DNA of 32,676 nucleotides from Planctomycetota bacterium (lineage in GTDB: Bacteria > Planctomycetota > SZUA-567): the NCBI GenBank assembly GCA_031270685.1, contig JAISXA010000264.1, positions 1-32,676 on the forward strand. Reading direction: 5' to 3'. Of the stretch, positions 17,640-26,004 are shown piece by piece (within the stretch, counting starts at the first letter, position 1; every line of letters begins with the position of its first letter). Position numbers and translations under genes: made by a program. The notes beneath the pieces were generated by a model. The model was not told where the DNA came from and searched no databases. It saw only the letters and a list, made by a program, of their open reading frames with translations.

Positions 17640-18812
17640 TCAATGCATCTTCAACAGTCCTAAGGACATTATCGACAGGATCAGGCCGACGATCCACAAT
17701 CTCACGACGACGTGGTTCTCTCTCCAGCCGCTGTATTCGAGGTGATGGTGAAACGGGGCGATTTTGAAGAGGCGTTTATGAAAGATGCGGAAGCCGGCGA
17801 CCTGGAGAATGACCGACAAAGCCTCGAACACGAAAATGCCGCCGGCGACGATGAGGGTCAGTTCGTGCTTGGTGACGATGGCGAGAAAGGCGATGACGCC
17901 GCCCAGCGCCAGGCTGCCTGTGTCGCCCATGAAAACGCGGGCGGGATTGGCGTTGAACCACAGAAATCCCATCAATCCTCCGACCAGCGCGGCGCCGAAA
18001 ATCGAGAGTTCGCCCGTTCCCGGGACCATGGGAATGCGGAAAAAGGCGCAGGTCATGGCGTTGCCGACGAGATAGCAGAGCAGGGCATAGGTCATCGCGA
18101 CCACGCCGGTGCAACCGCAGGCGAGACCGTCCAACCCGTCCGTCAGGTTGACCGCGTTGGAGCAGGCGACGATGATGATCATGGCGAGAATCCAGTTGCC
18201 CCAGCCCAGGTCGGGATTGACCTCGCTCCATTTGGTGAACGGAATGACCAGCCGCGTCGGCGGGATTAGGTTGCGCGAATTGGTAATCGCCTCGAAGTCC
18301 GCTTCGCGGTCGCCGGCGGGGACGCCGGTCATGCCGAACCAGCCCTGCTCGGATCCCATATACAGGAGCAAAACGGCAACCAGGGCGAGCCCGATCTCGC
18401 CAAGAAATTTGTGGCGCTTGATAAGACCCTTTCTGCCCCATCCCTTCAGTTTCCAGAGGTCGTCGAGGAATCCCAGGGCGCCGAAACCGATGAAGGTGAA
18501 TTGCCCGACCCAGACCAACGGATTGCCGGGGTCGCAGCACAGGAAGACGGTGATGGCGACCGCCGCCGCCAGGAACAGCCCGCCCATGGTCGGCGTGCCT
18601 TTTTTGCAGTCATGGAGTTCCTGGAGCCGCCTGGCGTCGGGTTTCTCCACATCTTCGCAGGCTTTCCCGGCTTTCATGTGGCGGATAAAGGCGGGCCCGA
18701 ACAGCAGGGCGAGAAAAAACGCCATGATTACCGCGAGCGCTGCGCGGGCGGTAATGCTATCCAGGATTCGGAGGGGTCCGAACCATTCGGCGAGGGCGAG
18801 GTAGCGCAGCAA
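17640..18812 (-). CDS. mraY: Phospho-N-acetylmuramoyl-pentapeptide-transferase MraY
   Basis: Encodes 390 aa. The start is TTG at 18812 (MLRYLALAEWFGPLR), which matches the usual MraY N-terminus and has GGAG 6 nt upstream. Family motifs: KKGTPTMGG, FLDDLWK (115-121, the catalytic DD), NAVNLTDGLDGLA (220-231), FMGDTGSLALGG and PFHHHLEYSGW. Ten or so transmembrane helices. It transfers phospho-MurNAc-pentapeptide to undecaprenyl phosphate, making lipid I. The rare TTG start and a 182-bp gap after murF may reduce its expression relative to neighbours. Confidence 0.96.
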   Translation of the reverse strand: MLRYLALAEWFGPLRILDSITARAALAVIMAFFLALLFGPAFIRHMKAGKACEDVEKPDARRLQELHDCKKGTPTMGGLFLAAAVAITVFLCCDPGNPLVWVGQFTFIGFGALGFLDDLWKLKGWGRKGLIKRHKFLGEIGLALVAVLLLYMGSEQGWFGMTGVPAGDREADFEAITNSRNLIPPTRLVIPFTKWSEVNPDLGWGNWILAMIIIVACSNAVNLTDGLDGLACGCTGVVAMTYALLCYLVGNAMTCAFFRIPMVPGTGELSIFGAALVGGLMGFLWFNANPARVFMGDTGSLALGGVIAFLAIVTKHELTLIVAGGIFVFEALSVILQVAGFRIFHKRLFKIAPFHHHLEYSGWRENHVVVRLWIVGLILSIMSLGLLKMH

Positions 18813-18994
18813 TCTGGTCTCCAGGGATCAATTCAATGCCGAATGATGAATTCATGGTCCGCGGCGCGCGGTTGTTTTTTGAAATATCACGGTTTTCGGT
18901 GAATCCAACCCGCAAAATCGCGTCAATAAGATCCACTCGTGGCAACCGCGGATTACGAATTGCGAGTTACGAACCACGCCAGGCGTATTGGCGG

Positions 18995-20362
18995 TCATTT
19001 CCTGGTCCAATCGTCGAGTTCGTTCACCACGCGTTCCATTTTCATGCCCCGCGATCCTTTGATCAGCACCCAGTCCCCAGGCTGAAGATAGGTTCTCAGA
19101 TGTATGAGCAGGGAATCGATGGAAGGGAAGTGTCTGACCATGACGTGCGCGTTCGATTGCGCCGCCTCGGCCAAGGACACCGCCTCGGTTCCCACCGCGA
19201 AGAGCGCGTCCACGCCGGACATGCCGGCGACAAGCCCGGCGTCGCGATGGAGCTTCCTGCTTTCCGGACCGAGTTCAAGCATGTCGCCGACCACGGCGAT
19301 CTTGCGGCCCTCCGGGAGGTCCATGAAAATCTCCAACGCCGCCCGAAGCGAGTCCGGATTTGAGTTGTAGGCGTCGTTCACCAGTTTAAGGCCGCCGGGG
19401 GTTTTTAGCACCTGTAGCCGGCCGGCAACCGGCTTGGCATGGCGTACCGCGAGCGCCGCGTCCTCGAGTCCGACGCCCAGATGCCGCGCGGTCAACATGG
19501 CGGCGAGGAAATTACGGATGTTGTGTTTGCCCAGTAGCGGCAGCCTGACCTCGACATCGTCCACGACGAACGTCGATCCCGCTTCCGAGAGGCGGATATG
19601 CCTCGCGACCGCGTCCGCCTTGCCGGAGAGGGCGAAGGTGGCGCTTTTGTGCGCCACTCCGGCGGCGAGAATGTCGGCGTTACCGTCATCGGCGGGGTAG
19701 ACCGCGAGCCCGTCCTGCGGCAACCAGCCGAAAATGTCCGCCTTTTCCCTGGCGACGGCCTGGGACGAGCCGAAGCCCTCAAGGTGCGAGCGGCCGGTCG
19801 ACGTCACCACGCCGATCGTCGGAACCAGTATTTCCCGAAGCCGCGCGATCTCGCCGGGATGATTGGTCCCCAATTCCATGACCGCGACGCCGGCGTCGTC
19901 CGGTTCGGAAAGCATGGACAACGGCAGGCCGATGAAATTGTTCCAGTTGCGCTTTGATGTCCTCACCTTCCATTTAGTCTGCAAAATAAGCGAAAGCAGT
20001 TCGCGGGTGGTGGTTTTGCCGTTGGAGCCGGTGACGGCGATCCAGGGAATGAGGGGCGGACGCCAGCGATAGCCGCAGGCGATCTGTCCAAGCCCCTTGA
20101 GCGTGTCCCTGACCTTGACGAACGGCAAGCCGGGCGGCGTCTGTCCGCCCTTTCCCACCAGGGCGGCCGCGGCGCCCTGCGCGGCGGCGTGGCGGACGAA
20201 TTTGTGACCATCCATGTTCAGGCCGGCGATGGCGATGAACAACTCCCCGGGCTTCACGGTGCGGGAGTCGGTGGAGACGCCGGTTGCCTCCGTGTTCTTC
20301 GCCCCGGAAGGCTGCACGGATCCCCGGCACCAGCGGGCGATCTCCTCAAGAGTCAGTTTCAT
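18995..20362 (-). CDS. murF: UDP-MurNAc-tripeptide:D-Ala-D-Ala ligase MurF
   Basis: Encodes 455 aa from the ATG at 20362, with GGAGG about 7 nt upstream inside the end of murE (17-bp overlap). Mur ligase domains in order: N-terminal MKLTLEEIARWCRG and GVSTDSRTVKPGELFIAI; the ATP-binding TGSNGKTTTRELL (111-123); RNWNNFIGLPLSML and VMELGTNHPGEIARL, specific to MurF; C-terminal NDAYNSNPDSLRAALE and VVGDMLELG. It adds D-Ala-D-Ala to complete the pentapeptide in the cytoplasm. Overlap with murE implies coupled translation. Confidence 0.96.
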   Translation of the reverse strand: MKLTLEEIARWCRGSVQPSGAKNTEATGVSTDSRTVKPGELFIAIAGLNMDGHKFVRHAAAQGAAAALVGKGGQTPPGLPFVKVRDTLKGLGQIACGYRWRPPLIPWIAVTGSNGKTTTRELLSLILQTKWKVRTSKRNWNNFIGLPLSMLSEPDDAGVAVMELGTNHPGEIARLREILVPTIGVVTSTGRSHLEGFGSSQAVAREKADIFGWLPQDGLAVYPADDGNADILAAGVAHKSATFALSGKADAVARHIRLSEAGSTFVVDDVEVRLPLLGKHNIRNFLAAMLTARHLGVGLEDAALAVRHAKPVAGRLQVLKTPGGLKLVNDAYNSNPDSLRAALEIFMDLPEGRKIAVVGDMLELGPESRKLHRDAGLVAGMSGVDALFAVGTEAVSLAEAAQSNAHVMVRHFPSIDSLLIHLRTYLQPGDWVLIKGSRGMKMERVVNELDDWTRK

Positions 20363-21848
20363 TGCCGCCCCTCCGCCGTTCAAACCTCCTGAAAGCGTCA
20401 CGAACGAGTTCCCGGTCGTCAAGATGTATTTTTTGCTTTCCCAGAATCTGATAGTTCTCATGCCCTTTTCCGGCCACGAGGATAACGTCTCCGGGCCGGG
20501 CTCCGCTCACGGCAAGCTCCACCGCCCGGGCGCGGTCCGGGTCGACCTTCACCTTGCCGGATTCCTTGAACCCCTTCATGACGTCGTCGATGATGGCAAG
20601 CGGGTCCTCCGTGCGGGGGTTGTCCGAGGTGACAACGACAAGATCGGATCTCTCTTCGGCGGCCCGGGCCATAAGCGGCCGCTTGCCCCGGTCGCGGTCG
20701 CCGCCGCAGCCGAACACCGTGATCAGCCGGCCCGCACCCAAGAGCGGACGCAATACGCCGAGCACCGAGCGAAGCGCGCCGTCGGTGTGCGAATAATCCA
20801 CGAAGGCGGTTACGCCCGCCGGCGATTCCATGCGCTCGAGCCGGCCGGGTACGGGCGGGAACGAACGGAGCGCTTCGCGAAGCCCCTTCGGTTCGACGCC
20901 GATCGCCGCCAGCGCCATAAGGGCGCCCGTCGCGTTCTGAACGTTATGCATGCCTACGAGGGGGACGAAATATTCGCCCGCCAAGCCGGCCCCCTCGGCG
21001 CGAAATGCCTGGCCCCGAAGATCGGAGGCGATAATCTCCACCGCCGCCTTGTCGTCGGATGCGGCCGCCCCGGGCGCGAGCGAGAAGCCGAACACCCTGG
21101 CGGCGACGCTTTCCCGCATCTTCGCGGCGTGCGGGTCGTCGAGGTTCACCACCGCCGCCGCTTCCGAGCCCAGTTCCCGGAAGAGGATGCGCTTGGCTTC
21201 GAGATAGGTTTCCATGGTCTGGTGGTAATCGAGGTGGTCCCGGGTGAGATTGGTGAAGATGGCGGCGGAGAATTGGTGCGGCCATACGCGCCGCTGTTCG
21301 AGCGCATGCGACGAGGTCTCGGCGACCGCCGCGCGGCAGCCGTTCTCCACCATTTCCGCCAGGAACCTGGTGAAGGCGACCGCGTCGGGGGTGGTGAGCG
21401 GGGAGGGGATGGAGTCCCGTCCGTTGTCGTACTCAATGGTGCCGAGCATTCCGCAGCGGACGCCGTTCGAATTGAGAAGATGCCTGACCAGGTAGGCTGT
21501 GGTCGTTTTGCCGTTGGTGCCGGTGACGCCCAGCAGGGTGATCTTTCGTGACGGGTGTTTGTAAAACGCGTCGGCCGCCTCGCCCAGCGCCTTGCGCGGC
21601 TCTTCCACGAGAATGCGCGGAACTCCCGGATCCCCGTCGGCGCCGGTGTGGGTGAGGACCGCCGCCGCGCCCCTGTCGACCGCCTCGCGGATATATCGTT
21701 GCCCGTCGTCCCGCGAACCGCGCAGGGCGGCGAACAAAGCCCCCGGCTCGACTTCGCGGCTGTCACACGACACGGACAATATCTCCGGGTCGGCGTTTCC
21801 CGCGACCGCGGCGTTTCGGATTTCCTTCGACAATTCACTCAACAGCAT
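20346..21848 (-). CDS. murE: UDP-MurNAc-L-Ala-D-Glu:meso-DAP ligase MurE
   Basis: Encodes 500 aa from the ATG at 21848 (MLLSELSKEI); the frame remains open upstream, but only this start gives the normal N-terminus. GVTGTNGKTTT (107-117) is the ATP loop; TIEYDNG, LTTPDAVAF, AETSSHALEQRR and TNLTRDHLDYH are typical of MurE. The C-terminal DNPRTEDP (409-416) is the substrate signature for meso-diaminopimelate; lysine ligases have a different residue in place of Arg. The cell wall is therefore predicted to be DAP-type. A 74-bp gap separates it from ftsI. Confidence 0.96.
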   Translation of the reverse strand: MLLSELSKEIRNAAVAGNADPEILSVSCDSREVEPGALFAALRGSRDDGQRYIREAVDRGAAAVLTHTGADGDPGVPRILVEEPRKALGEAADAFYKHPSRKITLLGVTGTNGKTTTAYLVRHLLNSNGVRCGMLGTIEYDNGRDSIPSPLTTPDAVAFTRFLAEMVENGCRAAVAETSSHALEQRRVWPHQFSAAIFTNLTRDHLDYHQTMETYLEAKRILFRELGSEAAAVVNLDDPHAAKMRESVAARVFGFSLAPGAAASDDKAAVEIIASDLRGQAFRAEGAGLAGEYFVPLVGMHNVQNATGALMALAAIGVEPKGLREALRSFPPVPGRLERMESPAGVTAFVDYSHTDGALRSVLGVLRPLLGAGRLITVFGCGGDRDRGKRPLMARAAEERSDLVVVTSDNPRTEDPLAIIDDVMKGFKESGKVKVDPDRARAVELAVSGARPGDVILVAGKGHENYQILGKQKIHLDDRELVRDAFRRFERRRGGNETDS

Positions 21849-21922
21849 GGGCGTGCGCCTTTTTTGGCCCTGGCAATTCCGGATAGTTGCGCACTGCGCA
21901 TTTCGCGTTACGCGTTGCCGAA

Positions 21923-24016
21923 TCAGCCCAGCGCCGATTCGTCCTCCGTCCATTCCTCCCACAGCCGGGGGTCGACTTCCTCGGTCAGGCGATTCTCGTC
22001 ATCCTCCGCCCCGATCACGTATTGCGCCTCCGGCTTGGGGGCGGTTTGGGGCGGGCGGTAGAGGTTTTCCGTGCGGACGCCGTTTTGCGTCGGGACGCCC
22101 CAATAGGCGAGGATGCGGCGGGCGATGCCCGCCACGACCGGCGAGGATGCTTCTCCCCCGAATTTGCCGGTTTCGCGTATGGTGACGCATATGACGGCCC
22201 GGGGCTTGTCCCAGGGCGCCAAGGCGATGAAATTCGCGGTGTTGCGCTTTTTCGAATAACCCCTGAGCCCGGCCGCGCGCTCCTTTTCGTTGGCGACCAT
22301 CGACGCGGTGCCGGTCTTGCCGCCCAGGGCGTATTCCTCGATATTGGCGCGGCGGCCGGTGCCTTCTGCGACCACCTTCCGCAGCGCTTCACGCATGCGG
22401 CCGGCCGTTTTTTCCGAAATCACCCGCCGCCGCATCCGCGGCTTCACTTTGAGCGCGACGTCGCCGCGTTCGTCCAGCACCGCCTTGACGATGGTGGGAA
22501 GGGGGAGCATGCCGCCGTTGGCGATGACCGAATACGCCGCCGCCATCTGGAGGGTGGTGACGTTGATTTCATAGCCCATGGGCACCGAGCCCATGGTGTA
22601 GGTCGACCACTTGTCCGCCGTCGTAACCCTGCCGCGAACCTCCCCGGGCAGGAGGGATCCGGTCTTTTCGCCGAACCCGTACTTAATCACATACTGCCGC
22701 ATCCGCGCGGGGCCGAGGCGTTCGCCGAGGCGGACCATGGCCGGGTTCGAACTTTTGACCAGCCCCATGAGGAGGCTCATTTTCCCGTAGGGATAAAGGT
22801 CCTTGATGACGCGGCCGTTCGCCATACGGTAGGTGCTGCAATCCCAGTCGTCGTTGAAGTCGGCCAGACCCTCGTCGATGGAAGCGGCGAACAGCAATGG
22901 TTTGAAGGTGCTTCCCGGTTCCTGGATCGAAGCCACCGCGTCGTTGCGGCGGTTGCGCGGATCATAACGCCCGGGATGGTTGGCGTCGAAGGTGGGATAG
23001 TTCGCTATCGCGAGGATCTCGCCGGTAAAGGGTTCCATGATCACGGCGTTCGCGGTGATGTCCGGGAATTCGCCCTTCATCCGCGCGACCACCTGGTAAA
23101 GCTCTTCCTCGACGATGGACTGGATGACGCTGTCGATGGTGAGCTGCACGGTCATGCCGTCCACGCTCCGGTCGTCGCGGGTCAGGGTGGAGAGGGCGCG
23201 ACTCCTCGCGTCACGCGCAACCATCCGTTCGATCGTCCGCCCCTGGAGGAAGGGGTTGAGCAGTTTTTCAACGCCTTCCAGGCCGTCGCCGTCGATATTC
23301 GAGAAACCGAGAATATGGGCGGCAAGGCCGCCCTGCGGGTAAACCCGCTGGTAGTCTTCCGGGAAGAAAACCCCGGCGAACAACCCTTCCTGCTCCTCGG
23401 CGGCGCGCTTCCATCCATCCGCCGCCTCGCGGGCCTTTCGCTCGCCTTCCTGGTCGCGCCTAGCCAGGTATTCGCCGGCCCGCTTCTGCCAGCGTCTGCG
23501 ATAGCGCCAGGCCTCGGATGCCTTTTTCCGCGATTCGGACATGGCAGCATCGAGATTTTTCCATTCCTCTTCAGAGATGCGGCGCTTGACCCAGACGAAA
23601 CGGATGGGCTTGCCGTCGGCGTTGATCTTTTTCCCCAAAGTTTTTTCGATGCGCTTGACGTCGTTCTCTCCGAGGGCAAGCATTTCCCCAAGCCGCGCAA
23701 CCACCCGCTCCGGCTTTGCGCCCGGCGCTTCCAGGAGGACGTGCGGATCGAGCGCGCAAGCCTTGGAGTCTACGGACATGGCAAGCGTCCGCCCCCTGGC
23801 GTCGATAACCAGGCCGCGCCGGTCCCTTTCGCGCACCGCGCCGAATACCTGGCGTGCGGTTCCAACCGCTGATTCCCGATGTTCCATGATCTGGAGTTGC
23901 GCGAGACGGGCGGCAAGGCCCAGAAAGAGCATGGTCATGAGGACGCCGAAAATACGGGTCCAGCCGATCCACCGGCAGGTTGCCGTTTTTTTCTTCGCAT
24001 CGGCGCCGATCGTCAT
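21923..24016 (-). CDS. ftsI: Class B penicillin-binding protein, FtsI/PBP3 type, with basic coiled-coil insertion
   Basis: Encodes 697 aa, longer than E. coli FtsI (588). A cytoplasmic basic N-terminus and one transmembrane helix (~20-43) are followed by a pedestal domain and a transpeptidase domain. Active-site motifs are complete: STFK (369-372, Ser nucleophile), SSN (422-424) and KTGT (567-570). An unusual Arg/Glu/Ala/Trp-rich, probably helical segment (~150-212) sits in the pedestal domain between the FVWVKRRIS and VFFPEDYQRVYP motifs, which are normally close together. The C-terminus has an acidic tail (EEVDPRLWEEWTEDES). It cross-links septal peptidoglycan with FtsW. Position after the ftsL-like gene and before murE matches the conserved cluster order. 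Confidence 0.95.
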   Translation of the reverse strand: MTIGADAKKKTATCRWIGWTRIFGVLMTMLFLGLAARLAQLQIMEHRESAVGTARQVFGAVRERDRRGLVIDARGRTLAMSVDSKACALDPHVLLEAPGAKPERVVARLGEMLALGENDVKRIEKTLGKKINADGKPIRFVWVKRRISEEEWKNLDAAMSESRKKASEAWRYRRRWQKRAGEYLARRDQEGERKAREAADGWKRAAEEQEGLFAGVFFPEDYQRVYPQGGLAAHILGFSNIDGDGLEGVEKLLNPFLQGRTIERMVARDARSRALSTLTRDDRSVDGMTVQLTIDSVIQSIVEEELYQVVARMKGEFPDITANAVIMEPFTGEILAIANYPTFDANHPGRYDPRNRRNDAVASIQEPGSTFKPLLFAASIDEGLADFNDDWDCSTYRMANGRVIKDLYPYGKMSLLMGLVKSSNPAMVRLGERLGPARMRQYVIKYGFGEKTGSLLPGEVRGRVTTADKWSTYTMGSVPMGYEINVTTLQMAAAYSVIANGGMLPLPTIVKAVLDERGDVALKVKPRMRRRVISEKTAGRMREALRKVVAEGTGRRANIEEYALGGKTGTASMVANEKERAAGLRGYSKKRNTANFIALAPWDKPRAVICVTIRETGKFGGEASSPVVAGIARRILAYWGVPTQNGVRTENLYRPPQTAPKPEAQYVIGAEDDENRLTEEVDPRLWEEWTEDESALG

Positions 24017-24087
24017 GCCCAGTATCCGTCCCCGTATAAAATGGAATACTCCGGACCGCGCCGGAGCGGCCCGGAGGCGTAAATCGG

Positions 24088-24435
24088 TTACTGACGCAAC
24101 CCCGCCGCGGCAAGATTTGGTCCGGGCGGCTCGCGCTCCGCCTCGCCCGGAAGGCGGACGGAAAGGCCGGCGGAGCGGTGAACGGGCGGCGGCGGCGGCG
24201 TCGTTGACAGCGAAGCGACGTCAAGTTTCAGTTCCTTGGCCAACTTGGCGAGGCGGGTGGGCTGGAGCAGGCTTTCCTCCTCGGCCCGAAGTTTCTCCAG
24301 CCTTTTGAGCATTTCCGTCTCCCGACGGGCCTCTTCCGCGAGTTCGTATCGCGCCCTGGTCTGCTTGATGGTTTCGTGGACCATGCACCAGCCGATCAAC
24401 GTCAACAGCAGCACTCCCAAGATGAATCCCCGCAT
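24088..24435 (-). CDS. ftsL: FtsL-like small bitopic division protein
   Basis: Encodes 115 aa from the ATG at 24435, behind AGGAG. A hydrophobic segment (residues ~3-18, FILGVLLLTLIGWCMV) is followed by a charged coiled coil (ETIKQTRARYELAEEARRE, EMLKRLEKLRAEEESL), then PTRLAKLAKELKL, which resembles the short FtsL/DivIC motif after the coiled coil. The Pro-rich C-terminus (STTPPPPPVHR) is poorly conserved. FtsL sequences diverge strongly; topology, size and position between rsmH and ftsI are the main grounds. It would bridge FtsB/FtsQ and FtsWI at the septum. Confidence 0.75.
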   Translation of the reverse strand: MRGFILGVLLLTLIGWCMVHETIKQTRARYELAEEARRETEMLKRLEKLRAEEESLLQPTRLAKLAKELKLDVASLSTTPPPPPVHRSAGLSVRLPGEAEREPPGPNLAAAGLRQ

Positions 24436-24450
24436 AAAAGGCTCCTATCT

Positions 24451-24581
24451 GAAGTTTCGCAAAGTAGCGATTAAACCGCCAATCGCCACTTTGTAAAAAA
24501 TCGAAAACGCCTGTGCCGCAAGGGTTGTGATTTTTATAAATTGAGCGTTCGGCAGTTTGAATGCCCACTTTGCAAAACATC
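24451..24581. repeat. 131-bp MITE-like element between rsmH and the ftsL-like gene
   Basis: The left end GAAGTTTCGCAAAGTAGCGA and the reverse complement of the right end (GATGTTTTGCAAAGTGGGCA) form an imperfect ~20-bp terminal inverted repeat. The left end folds into a hairpin (AAAGTAGCGATT / AATCGCCACTTT with loop AAACCGCC). GCTCCT occurs near both flanks (24441-24446, 24584-24589), which might be a remnant of a target duplication. The sequence is distinct from the 195-bp family but shares its design. No gene is visible in it. Confidence 0.65.
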
Positions 24582-24604
24582 CAGCTCCTTTATCCGCAGG
24601 CCAG

Positions 24605-25492
24605 TTACAGTTTTTCCACGGCCCGGAGTTTGGCGCTCCGCGCTCTGCGGTTGACGCGCGTTTCCTCGCGGCCCGGGGCAAGGGCGGCGGTGCCGATGAT
24701 CTTCGCCAGCCCGCGACTGGCCCATTCTCCGAACACCCGTTTCACCAGACGATCCTCGAGGGAATGGAAGGTCAATACCGCCGCCCTTCCGCCCGGCGCC
24801 AGTGCCGCGCCGGCGCCCGCCAACCCCCTGGACAGCATTCCGAACTCGTCGTTGACCGCGATCCGAAGCGCCTGAAACACCCTGGTTGCCGGATTTCTTC
24901 CAGCCCTGCCGGAGGTGGCGCCCGCCACTATCCCCGTCAATTCGCCAGTAGTGAGTATCGGTCGTTTCTCCCTCGCATCTCCAATCCTTTTGGCCACGCG
25001 GCGCGAATGGCGTTCCTCGCCGTATTTGTAAAAAATATCGGCCAACTCCTCTATCGACAGCGAATTGACGAGATCGGCGGCGCTTGGCCACGAATTCCGG
25101 TCCATCCGCATGTCCAGGGGTCCGTCCCTGAGAAAGGAGAAGCCGCGTTCCGGTTTGTCGAGTTGGAGGGACGATACGCCTATGTCGAAAAATATCCGGT
25201 CCACCCCTGGTTCGCCAAGGTCCTTCAGGATGGCGGCGACGCTCCCGAAATCCCGGTGGACAAAGTCGACGGAACATGCAAGACCAACCAGATTTTTCCT
25301 CGCCAAATCCAGGGCTTCGGCATCCCGGTCGACGCAGACGAGCCTGCCCGAAGGCCCGACTGTTTCCCCGAACAGTCGCGAATGGCCGCCAAGACCGGTG
25401 GTCATGTCCATGACCGTCTGGCCGGGAAGAATAGCGAGTACCCGCAACGTCTCGCTCGGCATGACCGGGGAATGGGAGTAGGCGTCCGCCAT
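24605..25492 (-). CDS. rsmH: 16S rRNA (cytosine(1402)-N(4))-methyltransferase RsmH (MraW)
   Basis: Encodes 295 aa from ATG at 25492. Typical motifs: HSPVMPSETL, DMTTGLGGHSRLF (SAM-binding loop), VDRDAEAL, FDIGVSSLQLDKPERGFSF, DGPLDMRMD, RVAKRI, ATRVFQALRIAVNDE, and FHSLEDRLVKRVF. It methylates N4 of C1402 in 16S rRNA. It is the first gene of the division and cell-wall cluster; mraZ, which usually precedes it, is absent, and repeat copy 4 lies 65 bp upstream. A 131-bp repeat separates it from the ftsL-like gene, where spacing is usually short. Confidence 0.96.
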   Translation of the reverse strand: MADAYSHSPVMPSETLRVLAILPGQTVMDMTTGLGGHSRLFGETVGPSGRLVCVDRDAEALDLARKNLVGLACSVDFVHRDFGSVAAILKDLGEPGVDRIFFDIGVSSLQLDKPERGFSFLRDGPLDMRMDRNSWPSAADLVNSLSIEELADIFYKYGEERHSRRVAKRIGDAREKRPILTTGELTGIVAGATSGRAGRNPATRVFQALRIAVNDEFGMLSRGLAGAGAALAPGGRAAVLTFHSLEDRLVKRVFGEWASRGLAKIIGTAALAPGREETRVNRRARSAKLRAVEKL

Positions 25493-25557
25493 GGTTTGCT
25501 TCTCTTGGTATGCGCCGCCCTAGAATTCGCTCCCCGGTATTATGCCGGGCGCTGATT

Positions 25558-25752
25558 GTGGACTTTTGGAGGAAATCGGGCCAACCGCCGCCCGCTTTCC
25601 TTTAAAGATTCAACCGCTTCCGGTTCAATGGGTTGTTTTTCGTCAACTCGACCCTAGCCGGCGACATGGCAAAAAAACGGTTCAGAAACGAACGCCCTGA
25701 AACTTTGAAGGAAATCAATCGGCGGTTCGATTGATTTTCTTCAAAAGTCGGC
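25558..25752 (-). repeat. MITE-like 195-bp repeat, copy 4 (opposite orientation)
   Basis: Begins GTGGACTTTT (25558) and ends AAAAGTCGGC (25752), but the body is the reverse complement of copies 1-3: the hairpin GAAGGAAATCAATCG-GCGGTT-CGATTGATTTTCTTC is at the right end and GGTTGTTTTTCGTCAACTCG is reversed. Stem pairs again keep pairing (one wobble). No direct repeats were found at its flanks. It lies between the divergent rsmH and lipoprotein genes. Confidence 0.85.
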
Positions 25753-25824
25753 CTTCTAGCTAAATCATGGTTAATTCGCCACCGCCGTCAATGCGCTTTT
25801 CCCTCCGGGGATTGTTCAAAGCCG

Positions 25825-25840
25825 CGGCCGGAAACGGCCG
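25825..25840. other. Hairpin with GAAA tetraloop in the rsmH/lipoprotein intergenic region
   Basis: CGGCCG-GAAA-CGGCCG forms a perfect 6-bp stem closed by a GNRA-type loop, followed on the plus strand 5 nt later by TTTTT (25846-25850). It could be a small terminator, but no gene on the plus strand ends upstream. The remainder of 25753-26004 holds the palindrome at 25930 and no gene I can support. Confidence 0.35.
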
Positions 25841-25929
25841 ATAAAGTTTTTGCGGGCGGCTTTTCAATTCAATTGGGAACTCGGTTCCGACAGGCGCCCC
25901 GGGGATTTTCAGCGGGCCGCTTAGGGTCT

Positions 25930-25950
25930 GTCCATAAATTATTTATGGAC
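25930..25950. promoter_or_regulatory. 21-bp AT-centred palindrome upstream of the lipoprotein gene
   Basis: GTCCATAAAT-T-ATTTATGGAC is a perfect 10-bp inverted repeat around a single T, 54 bp upstream of the lipoprotein ATG at 26005. It could be an operator or the scar of an insertion sequence, since it is preceded by GGGTCT. No partner copy was found in the window. Confidence 0.35.
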
Positions 25951-26004
25951 GAGCTCTTGGACGGGCGAAGTTCCGGGATGAAATTGAAGAATCGGAGCGG
26001 GATC

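Noticed and set aside
21887-23872. 661-codon open frame on the plus strand opposite ftsI
   Set aside because: High-GC antisense frames stay open by chance; the opposite strand has complete PBP motifs and this frame shows no domain.
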